In this document: positions 27,137-35,805 of the stretch, piece after piece
How positions within the stretch are numbered: position 1 is the stretch's first letter
Layout of the letters: every line of letters begins with the position of its first letter
Source: Pseudomonas prosekii
GTDB taxonomy: Bacteria > Pseudomonadota > Gammaproteobacteria > Pseudomonadales > Pseudomonadaceae
NCBI RefSeq assembly: GCF_900105155.1
Contig: NZ_LT629762.1
Span: 62,001-126,000 of the forward strand
Direction: 5' to 3'
Length of the DNA stretch: 64,000 nucleotides
Program-made: the position numbers and the translations under genes
Notes under the pieces: generated by a model
What the model was told of the DNA's origin: nothing
Database searches by the model: none
What the model saw: only the letters and a program-made list of their open reading frames with translations

Positions 27137-28198
27137 TTAAACGCTGAGCGCGGCGCGCAGTTGCGCTTCGAGTTGGCCGGCGTCGAGTTCCTGACCGATC
27201 AACACCAGACGCGTGCTGCGCACTTCATCGGCGCCCCACTGGCGGTCGAAGTGCTTGTCGAAACGCGTGCCCACGCCCTGAATCAACAGGCGCATCGGCT
27301 TGTTCGGAATCGCCGCAAACCCTTTGACGCGGAGGATGCCGTGCTTGACCACCAATTGCGTCAGCGCGTCCATCAGCAGGCTTTCGTCGGCCTGCGGCAG
27401 TTCGATCGAAATCGAATCAAAAGCGTCGTGATCATGATCGTCTTCACCTTCGTGGTGATGATCGTGATGGCTGTGGCGGCTGTCGATGTGTTCTTCGGAA
27501 CCGGCGCCCAGACCGATCAGCACGTCCAGTGGCACGCGACCGCTGCTGGCTTCGATGACTTTGACCGCTGGCGGCAGCTCTTCGGCGACTTCCAGACGTA
27601 CGCGAGCGAGGTCTTCCGGGCTGATCAGGTCGGCTTTATTGAGGATGACGAGGTCAGCGCTGGCCAGTTGGTCGGCGAACAATTCGTGCAGCGGCGATTC
27701 GTGATCGAGGTTCGGGTCGAGTTTGCGCTGGGCGTCGACTTGGTCCGGGAACGCGGCGAAGGTGCCGGCGGCGACGGCCGGGCTGTCGACCACGGTGATG
27801 ACCGCGTCAACCGTGCAGGCGCTGCGGATTTCCGGCCACTGGAAGGCTTGCACTAGCGGCTTTGGCAGGGCCAGGCCCGAGGTTTCGATGAGGATGTGGT
27901 CGAGGTCGCCGCGACGCGCGACCAGTTCACGCATCACAGGGAAGAATTCTTCCTGAACCGTGCAGCACAGGCAGCCGTTGGCCAGTTCGTAGACGCGGCC
28001 ATTGGCTTCTTCTTCGGTGCAGCCGATCGAGCACTGCTTGAGGATTTCGCCGTCGATGCCCAGCTCGCCAAACTCGTTGACGATCACCGCGATGCGCCGC
28101 CCTTGCGCGTTGTCGAGCATATGCCGCAGCAAGGTGGTTTTGCCCGAGCCGAGGAAGCCGGTGACGATGGTGACGGGGAGTTTGGCCAGTGTTTTCAT
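27137..28198 (-). CDS. cobW: CobW-family G3E GTPase metallochaperone
   Basis: 353 residues. G1 [14 protein letters not shown], the metal-binding GCLCC motif (residues near 74-78), switch ETSGLALPKPL, NKAD guanine specificity box and a C-terminal CobW_C domain. A histidine-rich loop (SRHSHHDHHHEGEDDHDHD) can bind cobalt. CobW is thought to deliver cobalt to CobN. It is the first gene of the operon and stands about 107 bases downstream of the cobalamin riboswitch. Confidence 0.95.
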   Translation of the reverse strand: MKTLAKLPVTIVTGFLGSGKTTLLRHMLDNAQGRRIAVIVNEFGELGIDGEILKQCSIGCTEEEANGRVYELANGCLCCTVQEEFFPVMRELVARRGDLDHILIETSGLALPKPLVQAFQWPEIRSACTVDAVITVVDSPAVAAGTFAAFPDQVDAQRKLDPNLDHESPLHELFADQLASADLVILNKADLISPEDLARVRLEVAEELPPAVKVIEASSGRVPLDVLIGLGAGSEEHIDSRHSHHDHHHEGEDDHDHDAFDSISIELPQADESLLMDALTQLVVKHGILRVKGFAAIPNKPMRLLIQGVGTRFDKHFDRQWGADEVRSTRLVLIGQELDAGQLEAQLRAALSV

Positions 28199-28305
28199 CG
28201 GATGCCCTTTGGCAAGGTGGCGGGCATACGGGACGACGACCGCAGCGATGAAGGCGCGGAAGATTTCGCCACCGGATCACCCCGCCCGGTTGTAGTGAGA
28301 ATTCG

Positions 28306-28500
28306 TTTCGAGGCAGGTCTCCTGGCTTTCGGCGCGCCGGCCTCGGGGGCCTGGCATTCGCTGCGCCTTCCCGCGAACCCGTTTTGGAGGGGATTTGCAG
28401 TGGCGTGGCAGCGAACATCACCGTTCACAGTTGCGGGGGCAGCCGCGGCATCGACCGCGTTCCCTTCTTAGCTTCGGCACCTGCCGAAGAACCTCGAAAG
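28306..28500 (-). promoter_or_regulatory. Cobalamin riboswitch controlling cobW-cobN-chlI/D
   Basis: On the minus strand the conserved B12 elements appear in order: a 5' P1 arm TTCGAGG, CTGCCCCCGCAACTGT, the GCCACTG box, GGGAAGGCG, CCCGAGGCCGG and the closing AGCCAGGAGACCTGCC with a matching CCTCGAA P1 arm. Adenosylcobalamin binding should reduce expression of the cobalt-insertion operon. The match to the RF00174 core is strong by eye. Confidence 0.93.
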
Positions 28501-28556
28501 CGCAAGGCTACGCATGGTGCGGGGGCGGGTCAATGTCTGCAGGCGATTGCGATGCC

Positions 28557-28678
28557 TGTGGCGAGGGGGCTTGCCCCCGTTGGGCTGCGAAGCGGCCCCC
28601 GACATTCCTTCAGGCAGACCCCACACCCAGTTTTTGCGACGGCTTCGCCGCCGAACGGGGGCAAGCCCCCTCGCCACA
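28557..28678. repeat. REP pair (GTGGCGAGGGGG class) between the two riboswitches
   Basis: GTGGCGAGGGGGCTTGCCCC at the left and its inverted partner GGGGCAAGCCCCCTCGCCAC at the right, with internal hairpins. It lies between the two divergent cobalamin riboswitches and may insulate the two transcripts. Confidence 0.85.
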
Positions 28679-28736
28679 GAGTTGAGAACCCCTGCCAATT
28701 GACGCTTCGCCCCGCGCATGCTCTCCTACACGCCTT

Positions 28737-28942
28737 GTTACGGGTGCCCTTCACAGGGTGAAACGGGAAACCGGTGAATCATGTGCTTTACTCTAAAGCC
28801 ATGTCAGTCCGGTGCTGCCCCCGCAACGGTAAGCGAGCGAAGAATCAGATCCACTGTGTCGGCAGTTCGGCATGGGAAGGCGATTCTTGCAGGCTCGGGC
28901 ATTTGCCCTCGCCCCTCGTGAGCCCGGAGACCGGCCCGCAAC
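28737..28942 (+). promoter_or_regulatory. Cobalamin riboswitch controlling cbtB-cbtA-cobE-cobM
   Basis: Second B12 riboswitch, plus strand. P1 arm GTTACGGGTGCC, AAACGGGAAACCGGTGAA, GCTGCCCCCGCAACGGTAA, CCACTGTGTC, ATGGGAAGGCG and GTGAGCCCGGAGACCGGCC with the CCCGCAAC closing arm. It ends about 130 bases before cbtB. Confidence 0.93.
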
Positions 28943-29071
28943 GCAAAGTGACCACTACGATCACTGAATGACAAACCCGCGGTGGGCGGGCGCTGTTTAG
29001 GCTTCTGCGCGCTCGCTCGCAGGGGTTTTCATGCGCTCGATTCACCCGCTGACAGACCAGAGGGAAGCGCC

Positions 29072-29266
29072 ATGTCGATCATCACCAGCACCGACCACAG
29101 CACCGCCACCAGCAACACTACGACCCTGAGCCAACGCCTGACCGCCGCCGTCTGCGCGTCGATTCTCGGCGCGTGCCTGGTGTATTTCGCCGGTTTCTCG
29201 CACATCGAAGCGGTGCACAATGCCGCCCACGATACCCGTCACAGCTCTGCGTTCCCGTGCCATTGA
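29072..29266 (+). CDS. cbtB: CbtB, small cobalt-transport subunit
   Basis: 64 residues with one transmembrane helix (CASILGACLVYFAGFSHIEAVHN) and a histidine-containing C-terminus (HDTRHSSAFPCH) that can bind metal, as in CbtB. It works with CbtA in cobalt uptake at the inner membrane. ATG at 29072 has AGAGGGA upstream. Placed under the second riboswitch. Confidence 0.92.
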   Translation: MSIITSTDHSTATSNTTTLSQRLTAAVCASILGACLVYFAGFSHIEAVHNAAHDTRHSSAFPCH

Positions 29267-29277
29267 GACCTGCCGAC

Positions 29278-29988
29278 ATGATCAAGCGTATCGCGCAAAC
29301 CGCAGGTTTCACCGGGCTGCTGGCCGCCCTGTTGCTGACCCTGCTGCAAAGCTTCTGGGTGTCGCCGCTGATTCTCCAAGCGGAAACCTATGAAAAATCC
29401 GAACCCGCCGCAGCCGTTGTCGCTCACGAGCACAGTGAAGGTGCAGCCGCCGCTCACACGCATGACGCCGAAGCCTGGGAGCCGGAAGACGGCTGGCAGC
29501 GCGTGTTGTTCACCACGGGCGGCAATCTGGTGGTCGCGGTCGGTTTTGCGCTGATGCTCGCGGGCCTGTACACCCTGCGCGCGCCGACCAAAACCGCCCA
29601 GGGCCTGCTCTGGGGCCTGGCCGGTTACGCAACCTTCGTGCTGGCGCCGACCCTAGGCCTGCCACCTGAACTGCCGGGCACCGCTGCCGCTGACTTGGCG
29701 CAACGGCAAATCTGGTGGATCAGCACCGCAGCGTCCACCGCGGTCGGCATCGCGCTGATCGTGTTCAGCCGCCACTGGCTGATGAAGATTCTCGGCGTGG
29801 CGATTCTCGCGGTGCCGCACGTGATTGGCGCGCCGCAACCGGAAGTGCACTCGATGCTGGCACCGGAAGCGCTGGAAGCGCAGTTCAAAATCGCTTCGCA
29901 GTTGACCAACGTGGTGTTCTGGCTGGCCCTTGGCCTGATCAGCGCCTGGTTGTTCCGCAGCAAAAGCGACGGTCAATACCACGCATGA
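29278..29988 (+). CDS. cbtA: CbtA, cobalt-transport membrane subunit
   Basis: 236 residues with about five to six transmembrane segments and a histidine-rich periplasmic loop near residues 45-65 (AHEHSEGAAAAHTHDAE). This matches CbtA, predicted from B12-riboswitch regulons to be a cobalt transporter. It starts 11 bases after cbtB and overlaps cobE by 4 bases. Confidence 0.92.
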   Translation: MIKRIAQTAGFTGLLAALLLTLLQSFWVSPLILQAETYEKSEPAAAVVAHEHSEGAAAAHTHDAEAWEPEDGWQRVLFTTGGNLVVAVGFALMLAGLYTLRAPTKTAQGLLWGLAGYATFVLAPTLGLPPELPGTAAADLAQRQIWWISTAASTAVGIALIVFSRHWLMKILGVAILAVPHVIGAPQPEVHSMLAPEALEAQFKIASQLTNVVFWLALGLISAWLFRSKSDGQYHA

Positions 29989-30398
29989 CCGATGCCAGCA
30001 CAGCGCCGACCCTGGTGGTCGGCCTGGGCTGCCAGCGCGGCTGCCCGGTCAGCACGCTGCGGGCGTTGCTCGATCAGGCATTGCAGGCGCATCACATCGA
30101 ACTTCGGCACATCAAGGCATTGGCCAGCATCGATCTGAAACGCGATGAGCCGGGTTTGGTGGAATTGGCTGAGCAACTTGGCTTGCAATTGATGTATTTC
30201 AGCAGCGAGCAATTGGCCGGTTATCAACCACAACTCAGCCATCAATCGCAGATCGCTTTCGAGCGCACCGGCTGTTACGGCGTGGCAGAAAGCGCGGCCC
30301 TCGCCCTCGCTGAACATCTGGCCCAGGCGCCAGCAAAACTGCTGATTTCGCGACAAAAATACGCCCAAGCCACGCTCGCATTGGCCAGTGCTGCGTAA
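29985..30398 (+). CDS. cobE: CobE/CbiG C-terminal-type cobalamin biosynthesis protein
   Basis: 137 residues. TLVVGLGCQRGCPVSTLRALLDQAL and the GCYGVAESAALALAE block are typical of the CobE/CbiG_C family. In the anaerobic pathway CbiG opens the cobalt-precorrin lactone; the exact role of CobE in the aerobic pathway is unclear. ATG overlaps the cbtA stop (ATGA), indicating coupling. Confidence 0.88.
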   Translation: MTDASTAPTLVVGLGCQRGCPVSTLRALLDQALQAHHIELRHIKALASIDLKRDEPGLVELAEQLGLQLMYFSSEQLAGYQPQLSHQSQIAFERTGCYGVAESAALALAEHLAQAPAKLLISRQKYAQATLALASAA

Positions 30399-30489
30399 AA
30401 TCCCCGATAATCCCCGCCTCGATCATGAGCAATCTTCATCTGAAGCCTTGCCTCGAAGGTTTTTCTCAGCGTTTTTTCAGGAATTGACG

Positions 30490-31236
30490 ATGACCGTCTA
30501 CTTCATTGGCGCCGGCCCCGGCGACCCGGAACTGATCACCGTCAAAGGCCAGCGGCTGATTCGCAGCTGCCCGGTAATCATCTATGCCGGCTCTCTGGTG
30601 CCGGCGGCGGTGCTCGAAGGGCATCAGGCGGAAACGGTGGTCAATAGCGCCGAATTGCATCTGGAACAGATCATCGAGCTGATCAAGGCTGCGCACCTTG
30701 AAGGTCAGGATGTGGCGCGTGTGCACTCGGGCGATCCGAGTTTGTACGGCGCGATTGGCGAGCAGATTCGTTATCTGCGCGAGCTGGATATACCGTTTGA
30801 AATCATTCCGGGTGTGACCGCGACAGCGGCGTGCGCGGCGTTGCTCGGCGCTGAGCTGACCTTGCCGGACATCTCGCAAAGCGTGATTTTGACCCGTTAC
30901 GCGGATAAAACCGCGATGCCTGCAGGTGAGGAGCTGGGCAGTCTGGCGCAGCATGGCGCGACGATGGCGATTCACTTGGGCGTCAACCATTTGCAGAAAA
31001 TCCTCGCCGAACTGCTCCCGCATTACGGCGCGGACTGCCCGATTGCGGTGATCCACCGCGCGACCTGGCCGGATCAGGATTGGGTGGTCGGGACAATTGA
31101 CGATATTGCCGAGAAGGTTGCGGCGAAGGGCTTTCGGCGTACGGCGCTGATATTGGTCGGTCGAGTGCTGGGCAGCGATCAGTTCAGCGAGTCGTCGCTG
31201 TATCGCGCCGGGCATGCGCATCTCTACAGGCCCTGA
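30490..31236 (+). CDS. cobM: Precorrin-4 C11-methyltransferase
   Basis: 248 residues. The tetrapyrrole methylase fold opens VYFIGAGPGDPELITVKG, with VHSGDPSLYGAI and the PGVTATAACAALLGAELTLPDISQSVILTRYADKT region specific to CobM/CbiF. It adds the C11 methyl group from S-adenosylmethionine. ATG at 30490 with AGGA upstream. Last gene of the cbtBA-cobE-cobM unit, ending at a strong terminator. Confidence 0.95.
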   Translation: MTVYFIGAGPGDPELITVKGQRLIRSCPVIIYAGSLVPAAVLEGHQAETVVNSAELHLEQIIELIKAAHLEGQDVARVHSGDPSLYGAIGEQIRYLRELDIPFEIIPGVTATAACAALLGAELTLPDISQSVILTRYADKTAMPAGEELGSLAQHGATMAIHLGVNHLQKILAELLPHYGADCPIAVIHRATWPDQDWVVGTIDDIAEKVAAKGFRRTALILVGRVLGSDQFSESSLYRAGHAHLYRP

Positions 31237-31290
31237 GACCACACATAGCCCTGTGGAGAGTCCCCTCACCACAGGGAAGTGTTCACGCAT

Positions 31291-31324
31291 AAAAAAACGG
31301 CGCTCACGGGGCGCCGTTTTTTTA
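31291..31324. terminator. Bidirectional intrinsic terminator between cobM and nfuA
   Basis: AAAAAAACGGCGC ... GCGCCGTTTTTTT: a 7-bp GC stem with a 7-base loop, flanked by A- and T-runs, so it can terminate both convergent transcripts. Confidence 0.92.
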
Positions 31325-31344
31325 TGTCGCAGTGAACACCTTAC

Positions 31345-31962
<618 letters not shown>

Positions 31963-31986
31963 CTAATCATCGCGCGGCACAAAGTC

Positions 31987-33021
31987 CTAGTATTTTTGTC
32001 GGGAAAGAGCCAGCGCCGGTTCGGCAGCCTTTTCCCCGTCGATCCGCGCTTTAAGCCACCGATAGCTGCGTTTTTCCACCCATTCGTAGCTCAGCCACGA
32101 AGCAAACCCGATTGTCAGCGCACACACCACGAACATCACGTAGGGATTAACGCCATAACGCTGTGCGACAAATCCGCCAGCGGACAGCACCAGCACGTGC
32201 ATCAGGTACACCGAATAGGAGCAATTACCGAGCACTTCCAATACCCGGTTGTTGGCGAAAAACCGCTCCAGCGCAATACACGCCATCACCAGCACTGCGC
32301 TCGGCAAGCCCCACGCGAGGAATCGCGGCCCCGGCGGCAGGTGATAAATCATCAACAACGCGCAGGCAATCCCCAGCAGCGGCAGGTATAACCCCGGTTT
32401 GATCCAGCCACGACGGTAGATCATGCCAAGGGCGATCCCGAGCAGGAATTCGTAGACGATATCCGAACGGTAGAACTCGCTGACCCAGCCATAACCGGTC
32501 CACGCCTGGCATACCGCAAACAGCAGCGCCGCGACGATCAGCAGTCGCACTTGCAAGCGAAACAGCAACGCCCAGGCAAACAGCAGGTAAAAAAGCATTT
32601 CGTAGTTCAGGGTCCAACCGACGTTGAGTGTGGGATAAATCCCGTAACCGCCGGGGTTCTCCGTAGGAATGAATACCAGCGACAGCAGGAAATGCGACCA
32701 GTCGACGCTTTGGTCCGGCAATACCGGCCGTGCGAACACCACCACCAGCGCCATTAACGCGGTGTACAGCCAGTACGCCGGGACGATGCGGAACAGTCGA
32801 TACAACAGGAAGCGGCCGGGCGGCAGCGACTTGCCTTCAGTGGAGAGGAAAATCACCAGACCACTGATGACAAAGAAGATATCGACGCCCACCGCGCCCT
32901 TGTCGATGAACGCCTGCCCCACCGGCCCGCGCGCATGGAAGTCGAAAAAAATCTGCATGAAATGGTGGCAAACCACCGCCCAGGCTGCGATGAAACGCAA
33001 GGCCTGCACCGAAATCAACAT
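31987..33021 (-). CDS. Acyltransferase 3-family (OafA/NodX-type) membrane protein
   Basis: 344 residues with about ten transmembrane helices. The start SVQALRFIAAWAVVCHHF carries the conserved histidine pair region, and VDIFFVISGLVIF is the family signature. Such proteins acylate sugars of lipopolysaccharide or other glycans in the inner membrane. ATG at 33021 with AGAGGG upstream is preferred to a TTG one codon earlier. No glycan-synthesis gene is adjacent, so the substrate is unknown. Confidence 0.9.
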   Translation of the reverse strand: MLISVQALRFIAAWAVVCHHFMQIFFDFHARGPVGQAFIDKGAVGVDIFFVISGLVIFLSTEGKSLPPGRFLLYRLFRIVPAYWLYTALMALVVVFARPVLPDQSVDWSHFLLSLVFIPTENPGGYGIYPTLNVGWTLNYEMLFYLLFAWALLFRLQVRLLIVAALLFAVCQAWTGYGWVSEFYRSDIVYEFLLGIALGMIYRRGWIKPGLYLPLLGIACALLMIYHLPPGPRFLAWGLPSAVLVMACIALERFFANNRVLEVLGNCSYSVYLMHVLVLSAGGFVAQRYGVNPYVMFVVCALTIGFASWLSYEWVEKRSYRWLKARIDGEKAAEPALALSRQKY

Positions 33022-33056
33022 CAATGGCCCTCTCTATAAATCACCACAGATCCCTT

Positions 33057-33336
33057 GTAGGAGCAGAGCTTGCTCGCGAAGGCGTCGTATCAGTCAATGT
33101 GATGTCGCCTGACCTGACGCTTTCGCGAGCAAGCTTTGCTCCTACGGGGATCGGCGTTATTACAGATGGGACACTGGATAATCGGCAAAGGTCGATCAGG
33201 GTTTCTCACTCCAGATCGGCAATCCAGAACCACCGCAAATCCCTTGTAGGAGCAGAGCTTGCTCGCGAAGGCGTCGTATCAGCCAATGGGATGTCGCCTG
33301 AATTGACGCTTTCGCGAGCAAGCTCTGCTCCTACGG
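33057..33336. repeat. Two near-identical REPINs between acyltransferase and cti genes
   Basis: REP pairs at 33057-33146 and 33246-33336 share about 90 bases including flanking linker (GGCGTCGTATCAG...AATG.GATGTCGCCTGA), so one is a recent copy of the other. Each opens GTAGGAGCAGAGCTTGCTCGC and closes with the inverted GCGAGCAAGC.TTGCTCCTAC. They fill the 331-base gap; no gene is seen. Confidence 0.9.
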
Positions 33337-33352
33337 AGGGGCGGCGGCGGTG

Positions 33353-35668
33353 TCAGAGGTTCTCGTAGCGATTCATATCCAGCACACCCTCTTCCACCGG
33401 GTCGGTTTCGTGGACGTAGCGGCTCAGGTCGTGGAAGTAGAACCAGAACTGCGGATGGCTGCGGCGAATCCCCCAGCGGTCGACGATTTTCTCGAAGCGG
33501 TTGGCGTCCTTGGCGTTTTCCATTGCTGCGACAAATGCCGGCATTTGCGCCGCCGGCACGTTGAACATGAAGTTCGGGTAGCTGCTGAGCACTCCCGGAT
33601 AGATGGTCAAAGTGTCCAGCCCCGGTTGAAAACGCAGGGATTCGCCGAGCAGGAATGCGACGTTGCTGTGCGCGCGGTTGCGCAGCAGGCTGTAGATCTC
33701 ACGTTTGCCGCTGGCGGTTTCGACGCGCAGCATGGTCGCTTCCGGCAACTGGTCGATCACCCGTAAACCCGCTGCCGGACGTGAAGTCAGCTGGCTCAAG
33801 GCCTGCTCGGCGTTCTGCAACGCCGGGTCGATATTCGGCCGCGAGCAGTAAGCGCCGGCGCAACGGTTGATCGGATCGGGCCGCGCATCGAGGTCGCCGT
33901 AACGGGCCAGCAATTGCTCGGCGAAGTCGCGTTTCGGGTCTTTTTCATCGAGTTTGAGCGCGGTCGGCTTGTCGTCATCGATGGTTTCGTAATCCAGCCA
34001 CATCTTGAATTTGCCGCTGTTCTGATACCAATCGTCGAGGTAACCCTCGCGCGAATCGGCCGGCATCAGGCGCAGGAAGTTCTGTTCGGCGCCGTTGCGG
34101 ATCAGGTCGAAATACAGCCGCGTCTGCGCCTGATGCGAGACATTGCCGAACACATCGAAGTTGACCGCCAACTGATAATAGGTGCGCTCCAGCAGCGGAT
34201 AGTCGAACAGCCACATCGTCTGCGGCACTTCGCCGATCAGGCCCTTGTTCACTGAAGCGCTGTCGAAGTGGCGAAAAATGCTCAGTAACGCGTTGTCGTT
34301 GCCGGCCCACAATGTCGACCAGCTCGGCGCTGGCGCATCGGCGTAACTGTCGCGACGCAAGGCCTCGTATTCGTTGCGCTTGTCGCGGTAGTCGTGCCAC
34401 AAGCCGAGGACGCTGCCAACATCGTCGTTCTGCCCCGGCATCGCCAGCAGCGGCGTCGCCTGGCCGCGATAGTTGGGGTCGGTGATGTACAGATCGTGCT
34501 CCGGCGCCTGGAACAGCGCCCAGAAGTTATCGCGAATCACATCCGTGGCGATCTGCCCACGGCACACCGGCCCGCGAATAAAGGTGCGGACAAAGTATTC
34601 AGCGTTATCCAGCATGAACTGATAACGCGCCTGCGCCGGGATCGCTTCGAAGGTGGTGAACGGATTGGCGCGGCGCTCCGGGCCATAACCCGGCAACGCG
34701 TTCGCCTGCCAGTTACCGCTGTAGAACAGGCTTTTGACCCGGGCCATTTTCGCCGCGCTCAGCGGATAAGTGATGTGGGTTTTCTGCACAATCACGCCTT
34801 GCACCGGCCACAAACGGTAATACACCCGAGTGCCCGGATCATCGTTGGGCCGGCGCGTATTGATCAGATCAATCGGCTGACCGCTCGGCGTGCGCGAGCG
34901 CACCCACTGGAAGAAATGCCCCGGCTCGCCGTCCTTGAAATAAATGTGCGCGAGAAACAAATGCTCGAACAACCAGCGCCCGACCAGACTTTCCCGCGCG
35001 CCAGGCGAATTTAGCAGCTTTTCCCATTGCAGCACTTGCAGCGCTTCCTCGGCGCTCGGCGCCAGGCCTTGCTGATCAATCGGCGCACCGGACGCGAGCC
35101 AGCGCTGCAGCGTCTGGTATTGCTGATCGGTGAGTCCGGTGACCGCCAGCGGCATGCCTTCTTTGGGGTGAGCGCTGGCGTAACCGTCAAACTCCGCCGG
35201 CATCGCGCAGGTGTTTTCGCGATTAAGGCCCAGCGCGATCCCTTCCGGCAGTTTGGCATTGGGCGTCAGCGCGGTTGTGTGCCCGAGTTCGAGCATCCGC
35301 GCCATCAACGCGGCTTGGCTGCCCTGCGCATCCAGCACCGAATAGAAGCCTTTTTGTTGCCAAGCGCGTTTGCCGAAAGCGTCGTAAAACAGCCGCGTTG
35401 GCGGTGCCGCGACGCTGCGTTCACCGTCGTACACCGGGGTTTTGCTGGCGCCACGCAACGCGCCTTCGCCGCTACCCAGGTTCAGCTGACACGCCGAGTC
35501 GTAGCACGCATGGCAGGCCACGCACTTTTCGGTGAAGATCGGCTGAATGTCGCGGGTGTAGGAAATGGCGGATGAAACGGTGGGATCCTGCGCAGTGGCG
35601 CCCCAGCTTATGAGCAGCAACAACATGCTGACGACGACGCGATACGGCATGTTTCTGGGCCCACTCAT
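33353..35668 (-). CDS. cti: Fatty acid cis/trans isomerase
   Basis: 771 residues. A signal peptide (MPYRVVVSMLLLLISWGATAQ region) is followed by a cytochrome c-type heme motif CVACH (Cys49, Cys52, His53 from the chosen start) in EKCVACHACYDSACQLNLGSG. Cti is periplasmic and converts cis-unsaturated membrane fatty acids to trans isomers under solvent or heat stress. The start is uncertain: ATGs at 35740, 35668 and 35650 are all in frame and none has a strong ribosome site. It is divergent from metH. Confidence 0.93.
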   Translation of the reverse strand: MSGPRNMPYRVVVSMLLLLISWGATAQDPTVSSAISYTRDIQPIFTEKCVACHACYDSACQLNLGSGEGALRGASKTPVYDGERSVAAPPTRLFYDAFGKRAWQQKGFYSVLDAQGSQAALMARMLELGHTTALTPNAKLPEGIALGLNRENTCAMPAEFDGYASAHPKEGMPLAVTGLTDQQYQTLQRWLASGAPIDQQGLAPSAEEALQVLQWEKLLNSPGARESLVGRWLFEHLFLAHIYFKDGEPGHFFQWVRSRTPSGQPIDLINTRRPNDDPGTRVYYRLWPVQGVIVQKTHITYPLSAAKMARVKSLFYSGNWQANALPGYGPERRANPFTTFEAIPAQARYQFMLDNAEYFVRTFIRGPVCRGQIATDVIRDNFWALFQAPEHDLYITDPNYRGQATPLLAMPGQNDDVGSVLGLWHDYRDKRNEYEALRRDSYADAPAPSWSTLWAGNDNALLSIFRHFDSASVNKGLIGEVPQTMWLFDYPLLERTYYQLAVNFDVFGNVSHQAQTRLYFDLIRNGAEQNFLRLMPADSREGYLDDWYQNSGKFKMWLDYETIDDDKPTALKLDEKDPKRDFAEQLLARYGDLDARPDPINRCAGAYCSRPNIDPALQNAEQALSQLTSRPAAGLRVIDQLPEATMLRVETASGKREIYSLLRNRAHSNVAFLLGESLRFQPGLDTLTIYPGVLSSYPNFMFNVPAAQMPAFVAAMENAKDANRFEKIVDRWGIRRSHPQFWFYFHDLSRYVHETDPVEEGVLDMNRYENL

Positions 35669-35805
35669 GAAAATTCGCCGCGATTCTACCGTTTTGCCAC
35701 TATCGCCAACATGAGCGATATTCATGCAAAACCCGGACATGCTCTAAAACCGCACAGGTTTGCTATTATCCCGGCCCTTCGTCATGGTCTTTCCGAGTAG
35801 TCCCA

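Noticed and set aside
24950..27856. 968-codon open frame opposite cobN and cobW
   Set aside because: cobN and cobW are unambiguous on the other strand; the antisense frame is a GC-rich shadow.
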